NCBI GenBank assembly: GCA_002331625.1
Contig: DCZN01000111.1
Coordinates: 1,526-14,568 of the forward strand
Length of the DNA stretch: 13,043 nucleotides
Source of the DNA: Nitrospira sp. UBA2083
GTDB lineage: Bacteria; Nitrospirota; Nitrospiria; Nitrospirales; Nitrospiraceae
Reading direction: 5' to 3'
Shown: piece after piece, positions 1-7,656 of the stretch
Layout: each line of letters begins with the position of its first letter
How positions within the stretch are numbered: position 1 is the stretch's first letter
The notes under the pieces: generated by a model
The model's database searches: none
What the model was told of the DNA's origin: nothing
The model's input: only the letters and a program-made list of their open reading frames with translations
Position numbers and translations under genes: made by a program

Positions 1-92
1 TCGATTTTGAGATAGGTTCTAGTAAAGTCAGCCGGATGCGGCATTCCTCGTCTCATCGAGACAGACACCGCCTGGCGGCGGGAGCCAGTCCC
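1..92. other. Non-coding region downstream of uvrA
   Basis: I see no gene of its own here. Read on the minus strand, downstream of the uvrA stop, there are two small hairpins: a 5-bp stem CCGCC/GGCGG with loop GCCA, and a 5-bp stem GTCTC/GAGAC with loop GAT. Neither is followed by a T-tract, so they are not convincing intrinsic terminators. The window edge cuts off whatever lies beyond. Confidence 0.4.
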
Positions 93-2600
93 CTAGACTC
101 CCGCTTCTTTTAAGACTTGTCCCGTATACGACCGCTTGGATTTCGCAATCTCTTTCGGCGGGCCCTCCGCGACAATTTCGCCACCGCGGTCTCCGCCCTC
201 CGGCCCCAGGTCGATGATCCAATCGGCATTCTTGATGACATCCAGATTGTGTTCGATCACCAGTACCGTATTACCGGCTTCGACCAGACGATCCAGCACA
301 TCGAGCAATCGCTGCACATCAGCGAAATGGAGGCCAGTGGTCGGCTCGTCCAAGATGTACATCGTCCGGCCAGTCGCGCGTTTCGACAGCTCCCGTGACA
401 GTTTGACTCGCTGCGCTTCACCGCCAGACAGGGTCGTGGCGGATTGGCCAAGTTTTACATAGTGCAGACCGACATCGTGCAACGTCTGGAGCTTGGTCTT
501 AATCAAGGGAATATGTTGGAAGAATTCCAAGGCATCGTCCACCGTCATATTGAGGACATCCGCAATGCTCTTGCCCTTGTGCAGAATTTCGAGGGTCTCC
601 CGGTTGTAGCGTTGGCCCTTGCACACTTCGCAGGTCACATAGACATCCGGCAGGAAGTGCATCTCGATCTTGATGAGCCCATCGCCCTGACAGGCCTCGC
701 ACCGGCCCCCCTTCACGTTGAAACTGTACCGTCCCGGCTTATAGCCCCGGACGCGAGACTCCGGCAGATTAGAATAGAGATCGCGGATATAGCCAAAGAG
801 TCCGGTATACGTTGCGGGGTTGGACCGTGGTGTCCGCCCGATCGGTGACTGATCGATATCGATCACCTTATCAAGCGCATCGACCCCCTTGAGCTCTTTG
901 CATCCATCGATCTTGGGCTTCTTGTGGTAGAGGAGTTGCGAGAGGGAATGGAAGAGCACCTCCAGTACGAGCGTGCTCTTGCCAGATCCGGAAACCCCTG
1001 TGATACAGGTGAGGAGGCCCAGCGGAATCTTGGCCGTCACGTTTTTCAGATTATGTTTCTGAGCCCCCATGACCGAGAGCATCCCCTTCGGCTTCCGCTG
1101 CCGCTGCGGTACGGACACAGTCTGCGTCCCGCGCAAATACTGCCCGGTGAGTGAATTGGGATCTCCCATAATCTGCTGTGGCGTCCCCTGCGCCACCACA
1201 TGCCCACCCTGTGAGCCGGCACCTGGTCCCATATCGAGCACATAATCGGCCGCGACCATGGTTTCGGCATCATGTTCGACCACGACAACGGTATTCCCAA
1301 GATCCCGTAATCTGAGCAACGTCTGCAGCAATCGTCGATTGTCGCGTTGATGGAGACCGATCGATGGTTCGTCCAGAATGTACAACACACCAACTAACCC
1401 GGACCCGATCTGCGTCGCCAGTCGAATGCGCTGCCCCTCGCCACCGGACAGGGTTGCTGCGGCCCGATCGAGCGTCAAGTAGTCCAGACCCACGTTGACC
1501 AGGAACCCCAGTCGCTCGCGAATCTCTTTCAGAATCCGATGGGCAATGACCAACTCACGGTCGGTAAATGAAAGCGAATGAAAAAAGTCAGCCGCCGCCC
1601 GAACCGAGAGTTGTGTCACCTCGGCAATCGACTTCTTCGCCAATTTGATGGACAAACTTTCCGGTCTGAGCCGTGCTCCGTGGCACGTTTCGCAAGGTTC
1701 GAGCAAAGTGAAGTCTTCTTCTTCGTCGTTGCCAGGGGAAACGGCATAGCCAATGCCATCGCAGGCCGGGCAGGCACCGTGGGGACTATTGAAAGAAAAG
1801 ACACGGGGCGTCACTTCCGGATAACTCACGCCACACTTGATGCAGGCAAGCCGGTCGCTGTAGAGCTTGGCTTGACCATCTTCGGTCAACACGCCGACCA
1901 ATCCACCGGTCAATTTGACCGATGTTTCAACAGAATCCGCCAGCCGACGCATGAGAGCATCACCAGACTTCATCACCAACCGATCGACGATGATCTCAAT
2001 CGTATGTTTCTTTTGTTTGTCGAGTGTGATGTCCTCACCAAGATCGACAATCTTGCCGTCGACGCGGGCGCGTACATACCCGGCCTTGCGCATCTCCAGC
2101 AGCTCTTTTCGATATTCTCCCTTTCGTCCACGGACGATCGGAGCGAGGATCTGGAACTTCAGACCTTCCGGCTGTGAGGCAATTGCATCAACCATCTGCT
2201 GTACGGTCTGCGCGGCAATCTCCTCCCCACATTGAAAGCAATAGGGCCGTCCGACGCGGGCGAAAAGCAGCCGGAGATAATCGTAGATTTCCGTGACCGT
2301 GCCGACAGTGGAACGGGGATTGTGGCTGGTACTCTTCTGTTCAATGGAGATGGCCGGAGAGAGACCTTCAATCGAATCGACGTCCGGCTTGCCCATCTGT
2401 TCGAGAAACTGCCGAGCATAGGCCGAGAGCGATTCAACATAGCGCCGCTGCCCTTCGGCATAGATCGTATCGAAGGCGAGGGACGACTTACCCGACCCGC
2501 TCAAGCCCGTGATGACCACCAGCTTGTCGCGCGGAATCTCCACATCGATGTTCTTGAGATTGTGCTCTCGCGCACCCTTGATGATAATGGACTGGCCCAT
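93..2600 (-). CDS. uvrA: Excinuclease ABC subunit A (UvrA), short form lacking the insertion domain
   Basis: UvrA is the damage-recognition ATPase of nucleotide excision repair; it loads UvrB at lesions in the cytoplasm. The 835-aa product has two ABC modules: Walker A GLSGSGKS (about 32-39) and GVSGSGKS (535-542), signatures LSGGE (384-388 and 724-728), and Walker [11 protein letters not shown] (408-417) and [10 protein letters not shown] (749-758). The UvrB-binding region (about 131-245) is present, as is the C-terminal zinc module with C634/C637 and C657/C660. In the N-terminal zinc region, C253/C256 and C277/C280 are present, but only 22 residues, including an acidic DEEED stretch, separate C280 from C303. 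E. coli UvrA (940 aa) has roughly 100 residues there, the insertion domain. The first signature reads [11 protein letters not shown] where the usual form is LSGGEAQ. The start ATG follows GGAAG by 7 nt. The gene is transcribed away from ubiE. The family assignment is certain; the consequence of the missing domain is unknown. Confidence 0.98.
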   Translation of the reverse strand: MGQSIIIKGAREHNLKNIDVEIPRDKLVVITGLSGSGKSSLAFDTIYAEGQRRYVESLSAYARQFLEQMGKPDVDSIEGLSPAISIEQKSTSHNPRSTVGTVTEIYDYLRLLFARVGRPYCFQCGEEIAAQTVQQMVDAIASQPEGLKFQILAPIVRGRKGEYRKELLEMRKAGYVRARVDGKIVDLGEDITLDKQKKHTIEIIVDRLVMKSGDALMRRLADSVETSVKLTGGLVGVLTEDGQAKLYSDRLACIKCGVSYPEVTPRVFSFNSPHGACPACDGIGYAVSPGNDEEEDFTLLEPCETCHGARLRPESLSIKLAKKSIAEVTQLSVRAAADFFHSLSFTDRELVIAHRILKEIRERLGFLVNVGLDYLTLDRAAATLSGGEGQRIRLATQIGSGLVGVLYILDEPSIGLHQRDNRRLLQTLLRLRDLGNTVVVVEHDAETMVAADYVLDMGPGAGSQGGHVVAQGTPQQIMGDPNSLTGQYLRGTQTVSVPQRQRKPKGMLSVMGAQKHNLKNVTAKIPLGLLTCITGVSGSGKSTLVLEVLFHSLSQLLYHKKPKIDGCKELKGVDALDKVIDIDQSPIGRTPRSNPATYTGLFGYIRDLYSNLPESRVRGYKPGRYSFNVKGGRCEACQGDGLIKIEMHFLPDVYVTCEVCKGQRYNRETLEILHKGKSIADVLNMTVDDALEFFQHIPLIKTKLQTLHDVGLHYVKLGQSATTLSGGEAQRVKLSRELSKRATGRTMYILDEPTTGLHFADVQRLLDVLDRLVEAGNTVLVIEHNLDVIKNADWIIDLGPEGGDRGGEIVAEGPPKEIAKSKRSYTGQVLKEAGV

Positions 2601-2637
2601 GAGTTTCTTCCTGCCTCCCCCTCAGCCCTTCCTCAGT

Positions 2638-2674
2638 GGCGGGGATTATACCATTTACCCCGTCGGCCAACGAC
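2638..2674 (-). promoter_or_regulatory. Putative uvrA promoter
   Basis: On the minus strand a perfect TATAAT lies at 2650-2645, which would place the transcription start near 2638 and give a leader of about 38 nt. The -35 region is poor: the closest hexamer at normal spacing is TCGTTG. I see no LexA-type operator of the E. coli (CTGT-N8-ACAG) or Bacillus (GAAC-N4-GTTC) kind nearby, so SOS control is not evident. The promoter is inferred from motifs alone. Confidence 0.4.
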
Positions 2675-2813
2675 ACAAGATCAAGCCGACATTCCGACCA
2701 GACTACGATGAGGAATACTTCGAATCATTCACATTCTCACATGTCTGAGATTTCTTCGCCTCGTAACCGTCCTGGTCGAGAAGAAGCTCACCATAAGGCC
2801 TCAGTCCCTCACC

Positions 2814-2843
2814 TTGACAAAGCTTGAAAGCGGGTGCTACCAC
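2814..2843 (+). promoter_or_regulatory. Possible promoter for ubiE
   Basis: A perfect -35 hexamer TTGACA (2814-2819) is followed after 18 bp by TACCAC, a weak -10, which is preceded by an extended TG (2835-2836). If used, transcription would begin close to the ATG at 2850. The mRNA would then be leaderless for that start, or have a leader of about 24 nt for the ATG at 2874. The TTG of this hexamer is also the first codon of the longest possible ubiE reading frame, so the two interpretations compete. Confidence 0.25.
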
Positions 2844-2849
2844 CGTCGC

Positions 2850-3626
2850 ATGGTGGGAACCGAGCCTCGTCCAATGACACGAGATCCCCAAGCTCCAGCG
2901 AAAATCGTTTCAACCTGGTCCGGCCAGGCACGGGAAGATGCCGTCCAGCGAATGTTTACCTCTATCGCAGGTGTGTACGATCTGAACAACACCCTGTTGA
3001 GCTTTGGTTTGCACTATTATTGGAAGAAGGTTACCGCCTCCCTCATTACACCGATTGGACGGGGGACAGCCCTCGATGTCGGAGCCGGAACCGCCGACTT
3101 GGCGCTTCTTGTCGAATCCCGAATGGGCCCACAGGGACGGGTGATCGCGTCAGACTTGAACCATGCGATGCTGGCCGAAGGCCTGAAGAAAGTCGGGGAG
3201 AAAGGCCTCTCCGGCAAGATTCGCTGCCTACAGGCCAGTGCGGAACATTTGGGGTTCGGCGACAACACCTTCGATGCAGTCACGACCGGCTTCTGCATGA
3301 GGAACGTCGGGGATCTTCCACAAGCGGTACGCGAGATCCGCCGCGTGATGAAACCCGGAGGTCGCTTCGTGTGCCTGGAATTTTCACGGCCGGTTTTCGG
3401 TTGGTTGCGCACCCTCTACGACTGGTATTCATTCAAATTGCTGCCCTGGGTCGGCACCATCGTCGCCCGCGACCGCACCGGCGTCTACGAGTACCTTCCT
3501 GCATCGATCCGGACGTTTCCCGACCAAGAACGGTTGTGCCAGGTCCTGCGCGATGCTGGGTTTCGTCAGGTATCGTACAAGAACCTCAGCGGCGGCATTG
3601 TTGCCATCCATATAGCCACTAAATGA
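2850..3626 (+). CDS. ubiE: UbiE/MenG quinone C-methyltransferase
   Basis: A SAM-dependent class I methyltransferase that methylates the quinone ring late in menaquinone (demethylmenaquinone to menaquinone) or ubiquinone synthesis. From the ATG at 2850 the product is 258 aa; E. coli UbiE has 251. Visible motifs are YDLNN...SFGLHYYW near the N-terminus (UbiE signature 1, with Leu for the usual Met), the SAM loop ALDVGAGTADLAL (about 74-86), GFCMRNVGD (147-155), RVMKPGGRFVCLEFS (UbiE signature 2, fully matched) and YEYLPASIRTFPDQ near the C-terminus. Which quinone it serves cannot be read from sequence; menaquinone fits Nitrospira and is an inference. The start is uncertain: a TTG at 2814 and an ATG at 2874 are alternatives, and none has a good Shine-Dalgarno. 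The stop TGA is also the first triplet of a heptamer-repeat hairpin that separates this gene from the radical SAM gene 61 nt downstream; the two are probably co-transcribed. Confidence 0.95.
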   Translation: MVGTEPRPMTRDPQAPAKIVSTWSGQAREDAVQRMFTSIAGVYDLNNTLLSFGLHYYWKKVTASLITPIGRGTALDVGAGTADLALLVESRMGPQGRVIASDLNHAMLAEGLKKVGEKGLSGKIRCLQASAEHLGFGDNTFDAVTTGFCMRNVGDLPQAVREIRRVMKPGGRFVCLEFSRPVFGWLRTLYDWYSFKLLPWVGTIVARDRTGVYEYLPASIRTFPDQERLCQVLRDAGFRQVSYKNLSGGIVAIHIATK

Positions 3627-3680
3627 GTGTTGCGTTGTGAGTTGTTAGTGCTTAGTCGACCCAACTGACGACGCAACTCT
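3626..3680 (+). repeat. Heptamer-periodic inverted repeat 1 (between ubiE and the B12-type radical SAM gene)
   Basis: An inverted repeat with arms 3626-3644 and 3662-3680 gives about 19 paired positions with two mismatches (3628/3678 and 3639/3669) and a 17-nt loop. Its core is GTTGCGT pairing with ACGCAAC. The left side reads as a 7-nt period (AGTGTTG, CGTTGTG, AGTTGTT, and so on). It starts in the ubiE stop codon and ends 7 nt before the next ATG. Only a short A-run follows and there is no T-tract, so it does not look like an intrinsic terminator for the plus strand. Confidence 0.75.
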
Positions 3681-3687
3681 AAAAACC

Positions 3688-5310
3688 ATGAACTCTGTTT
3701 TGTATATTTTCCTTCCCTGCAAGCAGGTCTACCCTATCGGGATTACCTACTTGGCGGATTTTATCCATCGCCGAAAACCGGAGGTCCGTCAGCGCATTCT
3801 GGATCTGTCGTTGTTTCCGGTCGGACAGCGAAGCCAGGCCATCCGTGATGCGACTACGGAGTTCAAGCCGGACCTCGTCTGCTTCTCGTGGCGCGATATT
3901 CAGATTTTTTCGCCGCATGAAGGGGATTCCTCGCTGGAGCACGCGTTTAATTTCTATTTTGCGAGCAACCCACTGAAGCGCATCGCCGCCTCCGTGGAGG
4001 GAGTCAAGCAACTCTATCGCTACTACAATCACATCTACACGATCCTCTCCTACCCGGCGCTGATCCGTAAAGAGTTCCCCAAGTCCCAAATCATGATCGG
4101 AGGGGGGGCGTTCACGGCCTTCGCCGATCAATTGATCGAGAAGCTTCCGGAAGGAACCATCGGCATCCTCGGCGAAGGCGAAGACGCCATCCTCAAAGTC
4201 ATCGAAGGCCGCTCGATCGAGGATGAACGGTATATCGTGAAAGAAGGGGGACAGATCCGAAAAGGCCATCAGGGATCGCCACCGTTGCTGGATGCGCTGA
4301 CCGTTGATTTGCCCTACCTCACGTCGATCTTCCCTCAATACGCCGAATATATCGGCGAATCGATCGGCGTCCAGTCCAAACGAGGCTGCCCGTACGACTG
4401 CGCCTTTTGCCTGTATCCGTACATTGAGGGCAAACGCGTCCGCTATCGGCCGCCGGCGATGGTCGTCAAAGACATTTCCCAACACTACCATCAATGGGGT
4501 GCACGACGGTTTTGGTTCACCGACGCGCAGTTCATCACAGGGAAAGAAGCCTATCCTCAATGCACGGAGATCCTCGAACGAATCGTGGCCGAGAAGTTGG
4601 AGATCGAGTGGTCCGGCTATATCAGAACCTCGCTGATCACTCCAGAACTGGCGAAGTTGATGGTCCGATCAGGCGTCGGCGATTTAGAAGTCGCCATTAC
4701 ATCAGGCTCGCAAGAGGTTCTGAACAACCTCCACATGGGGTTCAAGCTGGAACGATTGTATGATGGCTGTCGGTACCTCGCGGAAGCCGGTTTTAAGGGC
4801 AAAGTCATTCTCAACTACTCCCTCAACAGTCCCAAGGAAACGGAAGAGAGCCTGCTCCAGAGTGTGGAGGCGTACAAGAAGGTCGCGGCGATTCTCGGTG
4901 AGGAGCGCGTTTTCCCCTTGATGTTCTTCCTCGGGATCCAGCCGAACACCGACCTGGAGCAGCGGCTCCTGGAGGAGGGATATCTCTCTGCTGGGTACAA
5001 TCCCTTGATGCTGACTCCATCGAGCATCAGAAAGCTGCTCTACAATCCGGCCCCCCTTAACAAGATCATCGCCAAGGCCTGCCTCCGGGCGTGGGAACGG
5101 AAGCAAGGCAGCCGCGATCCGCGGCGATGGACCGGATCGTTGTCCCAGACCTCAGCATCGCCTGCCTATGCCGATAAAAGCCTAAGCAAGGGGATCGAAG
5201 GCAACTCCGGGAGGGATGCGCTGCTGTCGCTCGAAGAGATACTTCGTTCCCGTCGACCCGCTCCCTCACCGTCACAGGCAACTGAACCCCGGGCCAGTTC
5301 TGCCGGGTGA
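3688..5310 (+). CDS. B12-binding-type radical SAM protein, function unknown
   Basis: The 540-aa protein has a Rossmann-like N-terminal region resembling the cobalamin-binding domain of class B radical SAM enzymes (about 1-175, including IMIGGGAFTAF at 136-145). A radical SAM core follows, with the [4Fe-4S]-binding CX3CX2C at C234, C238 and C241 in the context RGCPYDCAFC. The classical cobalamin DxHxxG motif is not visible, so corrinoid binding would be base-off without a His ligand, or absent; both situations are known in this family. The last 65 residues or so (from about 475) are Ser/Ala/Pro/Arg-rich and probably disordered. Relatives include BchE, hopanoid-modifying enzymes and many orphans, and I cannot assign a substrate. 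The ATG lies just after a heptamer-repeat hairpin and has no clear Shine-Dalgarno. Co-transcription with ubiE suggests, but does not show, a lipid or quinone link. Confidence 0.9.
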   Translation: MNSVLYIFLPCKQVYPIGITYLADFIHRRKPEVRQRILDLSLFPVGQRSQAIRDATTEFKPDLVCFSWRDIQIFSPHEGDSSLEHAFNFYFASNPLKRIAASVEGVKQLYRYYNHIYTILSYPALIRKEFPKSQIMIGGGAFTAFADQLIEKLPEGTIGILGEGEDAILKVIEGRSIEDERYIVKEGGQIRKGHQGSPPLLDALTVDLPYLTSIFPQYAEYIGESIGVQSKRGCPYDCAFCLYPYIEGKRVRYRPPAMVVKDISQHYHQWGARRFWFTDAQFITGKEAYPQCTEILERIVAEKLEIEWSGYIRTSLITPELAKLMVRSGVGDLEVAITSGSQEVLNNLHMGFKLERLYDGCRYLAEAGFKGKVILNYSLNSPKETEESLLQSVEAYKKVAAILGEERVFPLMFFLGIQPNTDLEQRLLEEGYLSAGYNPLMLTPSSIRKLLYNPAPLNKIIAKACLRAWERKQGSRDPRRWTGSLSQTSASPAYADKSLSKGIEGNSGRDALLSLEEILRSRRPAPSPSQATEPRASSAG

Positions 5311-5373
5311 CGACTTGTTAGGCTTCCTCGAGAGCTCAGCATGTTTCCCCGGCTCTCCTGCTACTGCAACGCC

Positions 5374-5410
5374 TTGCATTCCAATTTATGCCGATGCTAT
5401 GATTCTGCTT
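5374..5410 (+). promoter_or_regulatory. Putative sigma-70-type promoter of the USP/PCP_red operon
   Basis: TTGCAT (5374-5379, -35) and TATGAT (5398-5403, -10) are 18 bp apart, and the -10 carries an extended TG (5395-5396). The predicted transcription start near 5410 gives a leader of about 98 nt to the ATG at 5508. This is the best-looking promoter in the window. It also suggests that the 5508-9644 group is a transcription unit separate from ubiE and the upstream radical SAM gene. Confidence 0.5.
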
Positions 5411-5486
5411 CTTTCAGAGACTGAGGCCATACTTCAACTACTTGGTTTTTCAGGCCACGACAGTCCTTTAAGCCTCTATCCAACTT

Positions 5487-5503
5487 GCGCCTTAAGGAGG
5501 CGC
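5487..5503 (+). promoter_or_regulatory. Hairpin overlapping the Shine-Dalgarno of the USP/PCP_red gene
   Basis: A perfect 6-bp stem GCGCCT/AGGCGC (5487-5492 and 5498-5503) with loop TAAGG overlaps the strong Shine-Dalgarno AAGGAGG (5494-5500): AAGG is in the loop and AGG in the stem. A second upstream segment, GCCTC at about 5472-5476, could also pair with GAGGC of the Shine-Dalgarno. This arrangement could limit ribosome access until the stem is opened, which is an inference. Confidence 0.5.
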
Positions 5504-5507
5504 CTCA

Positions 5508-7574
5508 ATGTATAAGACGATCTATATTCCGGTCGATAACTCCGACCATTCCAATACCGCGGTGGACGTCGGGGTCCACTTGGCTAAAACCTTCGGTTCA
5601 CGGATCGTGGGAAGTCATGTCTATGCCGCGAAGATGCATGACAAACGCTTCAAACAGATGGAAGCCGGACTGCCGGAAGAATACCACGATGAAAAGGAAC
5701 TCGACCGTCAGCGTCAGATCCACGACTCGCTGATCACCCGTGGGCTCCAAATCATCACCGATTCCTATCTCGACTACGTCGATAAGAAATGCAACGAAGC
5801 CAATCTGCCGATTGAGCGGCGATCCCTCGAGGGACGGAACTGGAAGGTGTTGGCCGAAGACATCAACACCAACGGGTACGACCTCGTGATCATGGGCGCA
5901 TTGGGAGTAGGAGCGGTCAAAGACAGCGTGATCGGCAGTAACACGGAGCGTGTCGTCCGACGGGTGCGCAACTCCGACATGCTCATCATCAAAAATATCC
6001 AGCCGTTGACGGGTGGCAAGATCGTCGTGGCTGTCGATGGGAGCCCCTATTCGTTCGGCGGATTGATGACCGGCCTCGCTCTCGGCAAGGCGTTCAACAT
6101 GCCCGTGGAAGCGATTTCGGCCTTCGACCCCTATTTTCACTATGCCGCTTTCCACAGCATCTCCGGTGTGCTCAACGAAGAGGCCGGCAAGGTCTTTCGC
6201 TTCAAAGAGCAAGAAAAGCTCCACGAAGAAATTATCGACAGCGGCTTGGCGAAGATTTACCAATCACACCTCGATATTTCCCGTGAAATCGCCCAAGCCG
6301 AACAAACCGATGTGAAGACGACACTCCTGGACGGCAAGGCCTTCGAGAAAATCATTCAGTACGTTCGCAAGGATGTCCCGGCCTTGTTGATTGTCGGACG
6401 CATCGGCGTTCACAGCGACGAGGACATGGATGTCGGCAGCAACACGGAAAACTTGCTCCGCAGCGCACCGTGCAACGTGCTGGTCTCCAACCGCAAATAT
6501 GTGCCTCCGATCGACACTCAAGCTGAGTACACGATCGCCTGGACCGAAGAAGCCCTGCGGCGCATGGAAAAGATCCCGGTCTTTGCACGAGGGGTCGCCA
6601 AGACAGCCATTCATCGGTATGCCATCGAAAAAGGCCATACGATCATCAGTAACACCGTCGTCGATGCCGCAGTGGGACACATCCTTCCGAAAGGCGCTAT
6701 GGACGCCATGCGGGCGCTTGGCGGAAGCTTGGATGCGGCAGGGATTGACCGCGACAAGATGCAGGCCGACGAAGCGGTGACGAAAGATCTCATGGGTCCA
6801 ACCTTGAGCGGAATCATGACCCAGATCGTGGAAGAGAAGCCAAAAGAAATCAATGCGTCCACGCAGGCCTATTTGGATCGCATGGGCCAGACCTATTTCG
6901 TGTGCGACGGCTGTGGGTACATCGGGAAGGGTGACATGCCCGTCAAATGCCCGGTGTGCAGCGCGGATGGAACCAAATTCAAACAGGTCGACAAGAAGAT
7001 ATTTGAAGTGGCCGCAACAACCGAGGGCGAGCTGGAAACTGACGTTGCCTACGACGACGTCCCTATGCAATGGACCAAGGATGCGAAAGAAGCGATTCGC
7101 GCGGTGCCGGCCGGCTTCCAGCGGAGACGAGCGAAGGCCAGAATCGAGAAGAGCGCGCGTAAATTGGGCATGACGACCATCACACTCGAATATGCGGCAC
7201 CGATGATCAAAGAAGCCGCAGCCGAAGACTATACCCCTATTTTTTCAAACAAGGGCACCGGAACATCCCCGGTTGCAGAAGCCACGCTGGCCACAGAGAA
7301 GGAGACTGGTTCGAACGGTCATGCCGAACCGGCCTCACCACACACCTGGACGAGCGAGGCACAGGCTCGGTTGGATCGGGCTCCGGAAGGCTTCATGCGC
7401 GATTGCACCAAGGCGCTGATCCTCAAGCATGCCGAAAAGATCGGCGCGACCGTGATTACGATCGAGGTTGCCAATGAAGGCATCGAACAGGCAAAGGGGT
7501 ACATGGCGGAGGCCATGAAGACCGGCAATCTCAAGGATATGATCGCCGACCTGACCGGCAAGTCTTCGACGTGA
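5508..7574 (+). CDS. Tandem universal-stress protein fused to three PCP_red domains and a rubredoxin-like ribbon
   Basis: The 688-aa, apparently cytoplasmic protein has no signal peptide or membrane segment. Domains in order: UspA 1 (1-163) and UspA 2 (170-328), both with an intact ATP-binding motif G-X2-G-X9-G-S (GALG...GSN at 130-145, GRIG...GSN at 297-312); PCP_red 1 (about 345-395, from IAWTEEAL); a rubredoxin-like zinc or iron ribbon with C466, C469, C481 and C484; PCP_red 2 (about 522-567, from QWTKDA); and PCP_red 3 (about 614-665, from TWTSEA). PCP_red is the small C-terminal module of BchB/ChlB in light-independent protochlorophyllide reductase, and its role outside that enzyme is not established. 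The start is secure: AAGGAGG sits 7 nt before the ATG. The TGA stop is the first triplet of the next heptamer repeat. The following gene also carries a PCP_red domain, so the two products probably act together. I infer an ATP-sensing, redox- or tetrapyrrole-related role. Confidence 0.93.
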   Translation: MYKTIYIPVDNSDHSNTAVDVGVHLAKTFGSRIVGSHVYAAKMHDKRFKQMEAGLPEEYHDEKELDRQRQIHDSLITRGLQIITDSYLDYVDKKCNEANLPIERRSLEGRNWKVLAEDINTNGYDLVIMGALGVGAVKDSVIGSNTERVVRRVRNSDMLIIKNIQPLTGGKIVVAVDGSPYSFGGLMTGLALGKAFNMPVEAISAFDPYFHYAAFHSISGVLNEEAGKVFRFKEQEKLHEEIIDSGLAKIYQSHLDISREIAQAEQTDVKTTLLDGKAFEKIIQYVRKDVPALLIVGRIGVHSDEDMDVGSNTENLLRSAPCNVLVSNRKYVPPIDTQAEYTIAWTEEALRRMEKIPVFARGVAKTAIHRYAIEKGHTIISNTVVDAAVGHILPKGAMDAMRALGGSLDAAGIDRDKMQADEAVTKDLMGPTLSGIMTQIVEEKPKEINASTQAYLDRMGQTYFVCDGCGYIGKGDMPVKCPVCSADGTKFKQVDKKIFEVAATTEGELETDVAYDDVPMQWTKDAKEAIRAVPAGFQRRRAKARIEKSARKLGMTTITLEYAAPMIKEAAAEDYTPIFSNKGTGTSPVAEATLATEKETGSNGHAEPASPHTWTSEAQARLDRAPEGFMRDCTKALILKHAEKIGATVITIEVANEGIEQAKGYMAEAMKTGNLKDMIADLTGKSST

Positions 7575-7656
7575 GTGTTGAGTTGTGAATGCTGAGTTGT
7601 ATCAGCTCTCCTAGGGCCAGGACAAAATACTAAACCCTCATCATTCGACACTCGTG
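7570..7656 (+). repeat. Heptamer-periodic inverted repeat 2 (between the USP/PCP_red and radical SAM/SPASM genes)
   Basis: The first 19 nt from the stop codon (7572-7590, TGAGTGTTGAGTTGTGAAT) match 17 of 19 positions of the copy after ubiE (3624-3642). The 7-nt period continues (AGTGTTG, AGTTGTG, AATGCTG, AGTTGTA). The terminal arms 7570-7581 and 7645-7656 can pair over 12 bp with three G-U pairs, joining the stop codon of one gene to the start region of the next across a 63-nt loop. Confidence 0.6.

Noticed and set aside
28..222. A 64-codon minus-strand frame over the uvrA 3' end
   Set aside because: It overlaps the uvrA C-terminus in another frame, with an arginine-rich composition typical of a shadow.
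3679..4560. A 293-codon open frame on the minus strand opposite the B12-type radical SAM gene
   Set aside because: It lies wholly within a gene with clear catalytic motifs, shows no recognisable domain and has no upstream signals. Long antisense frames are expected from the codon bias.
5598..7070. Two consecutive long antisense open frames opposite the USP/PCP_red gene
   Set aside because: They share one antisense frame, are separated only by a stop, and mirror the codon usage of the sense gene; no domain is recognisable.
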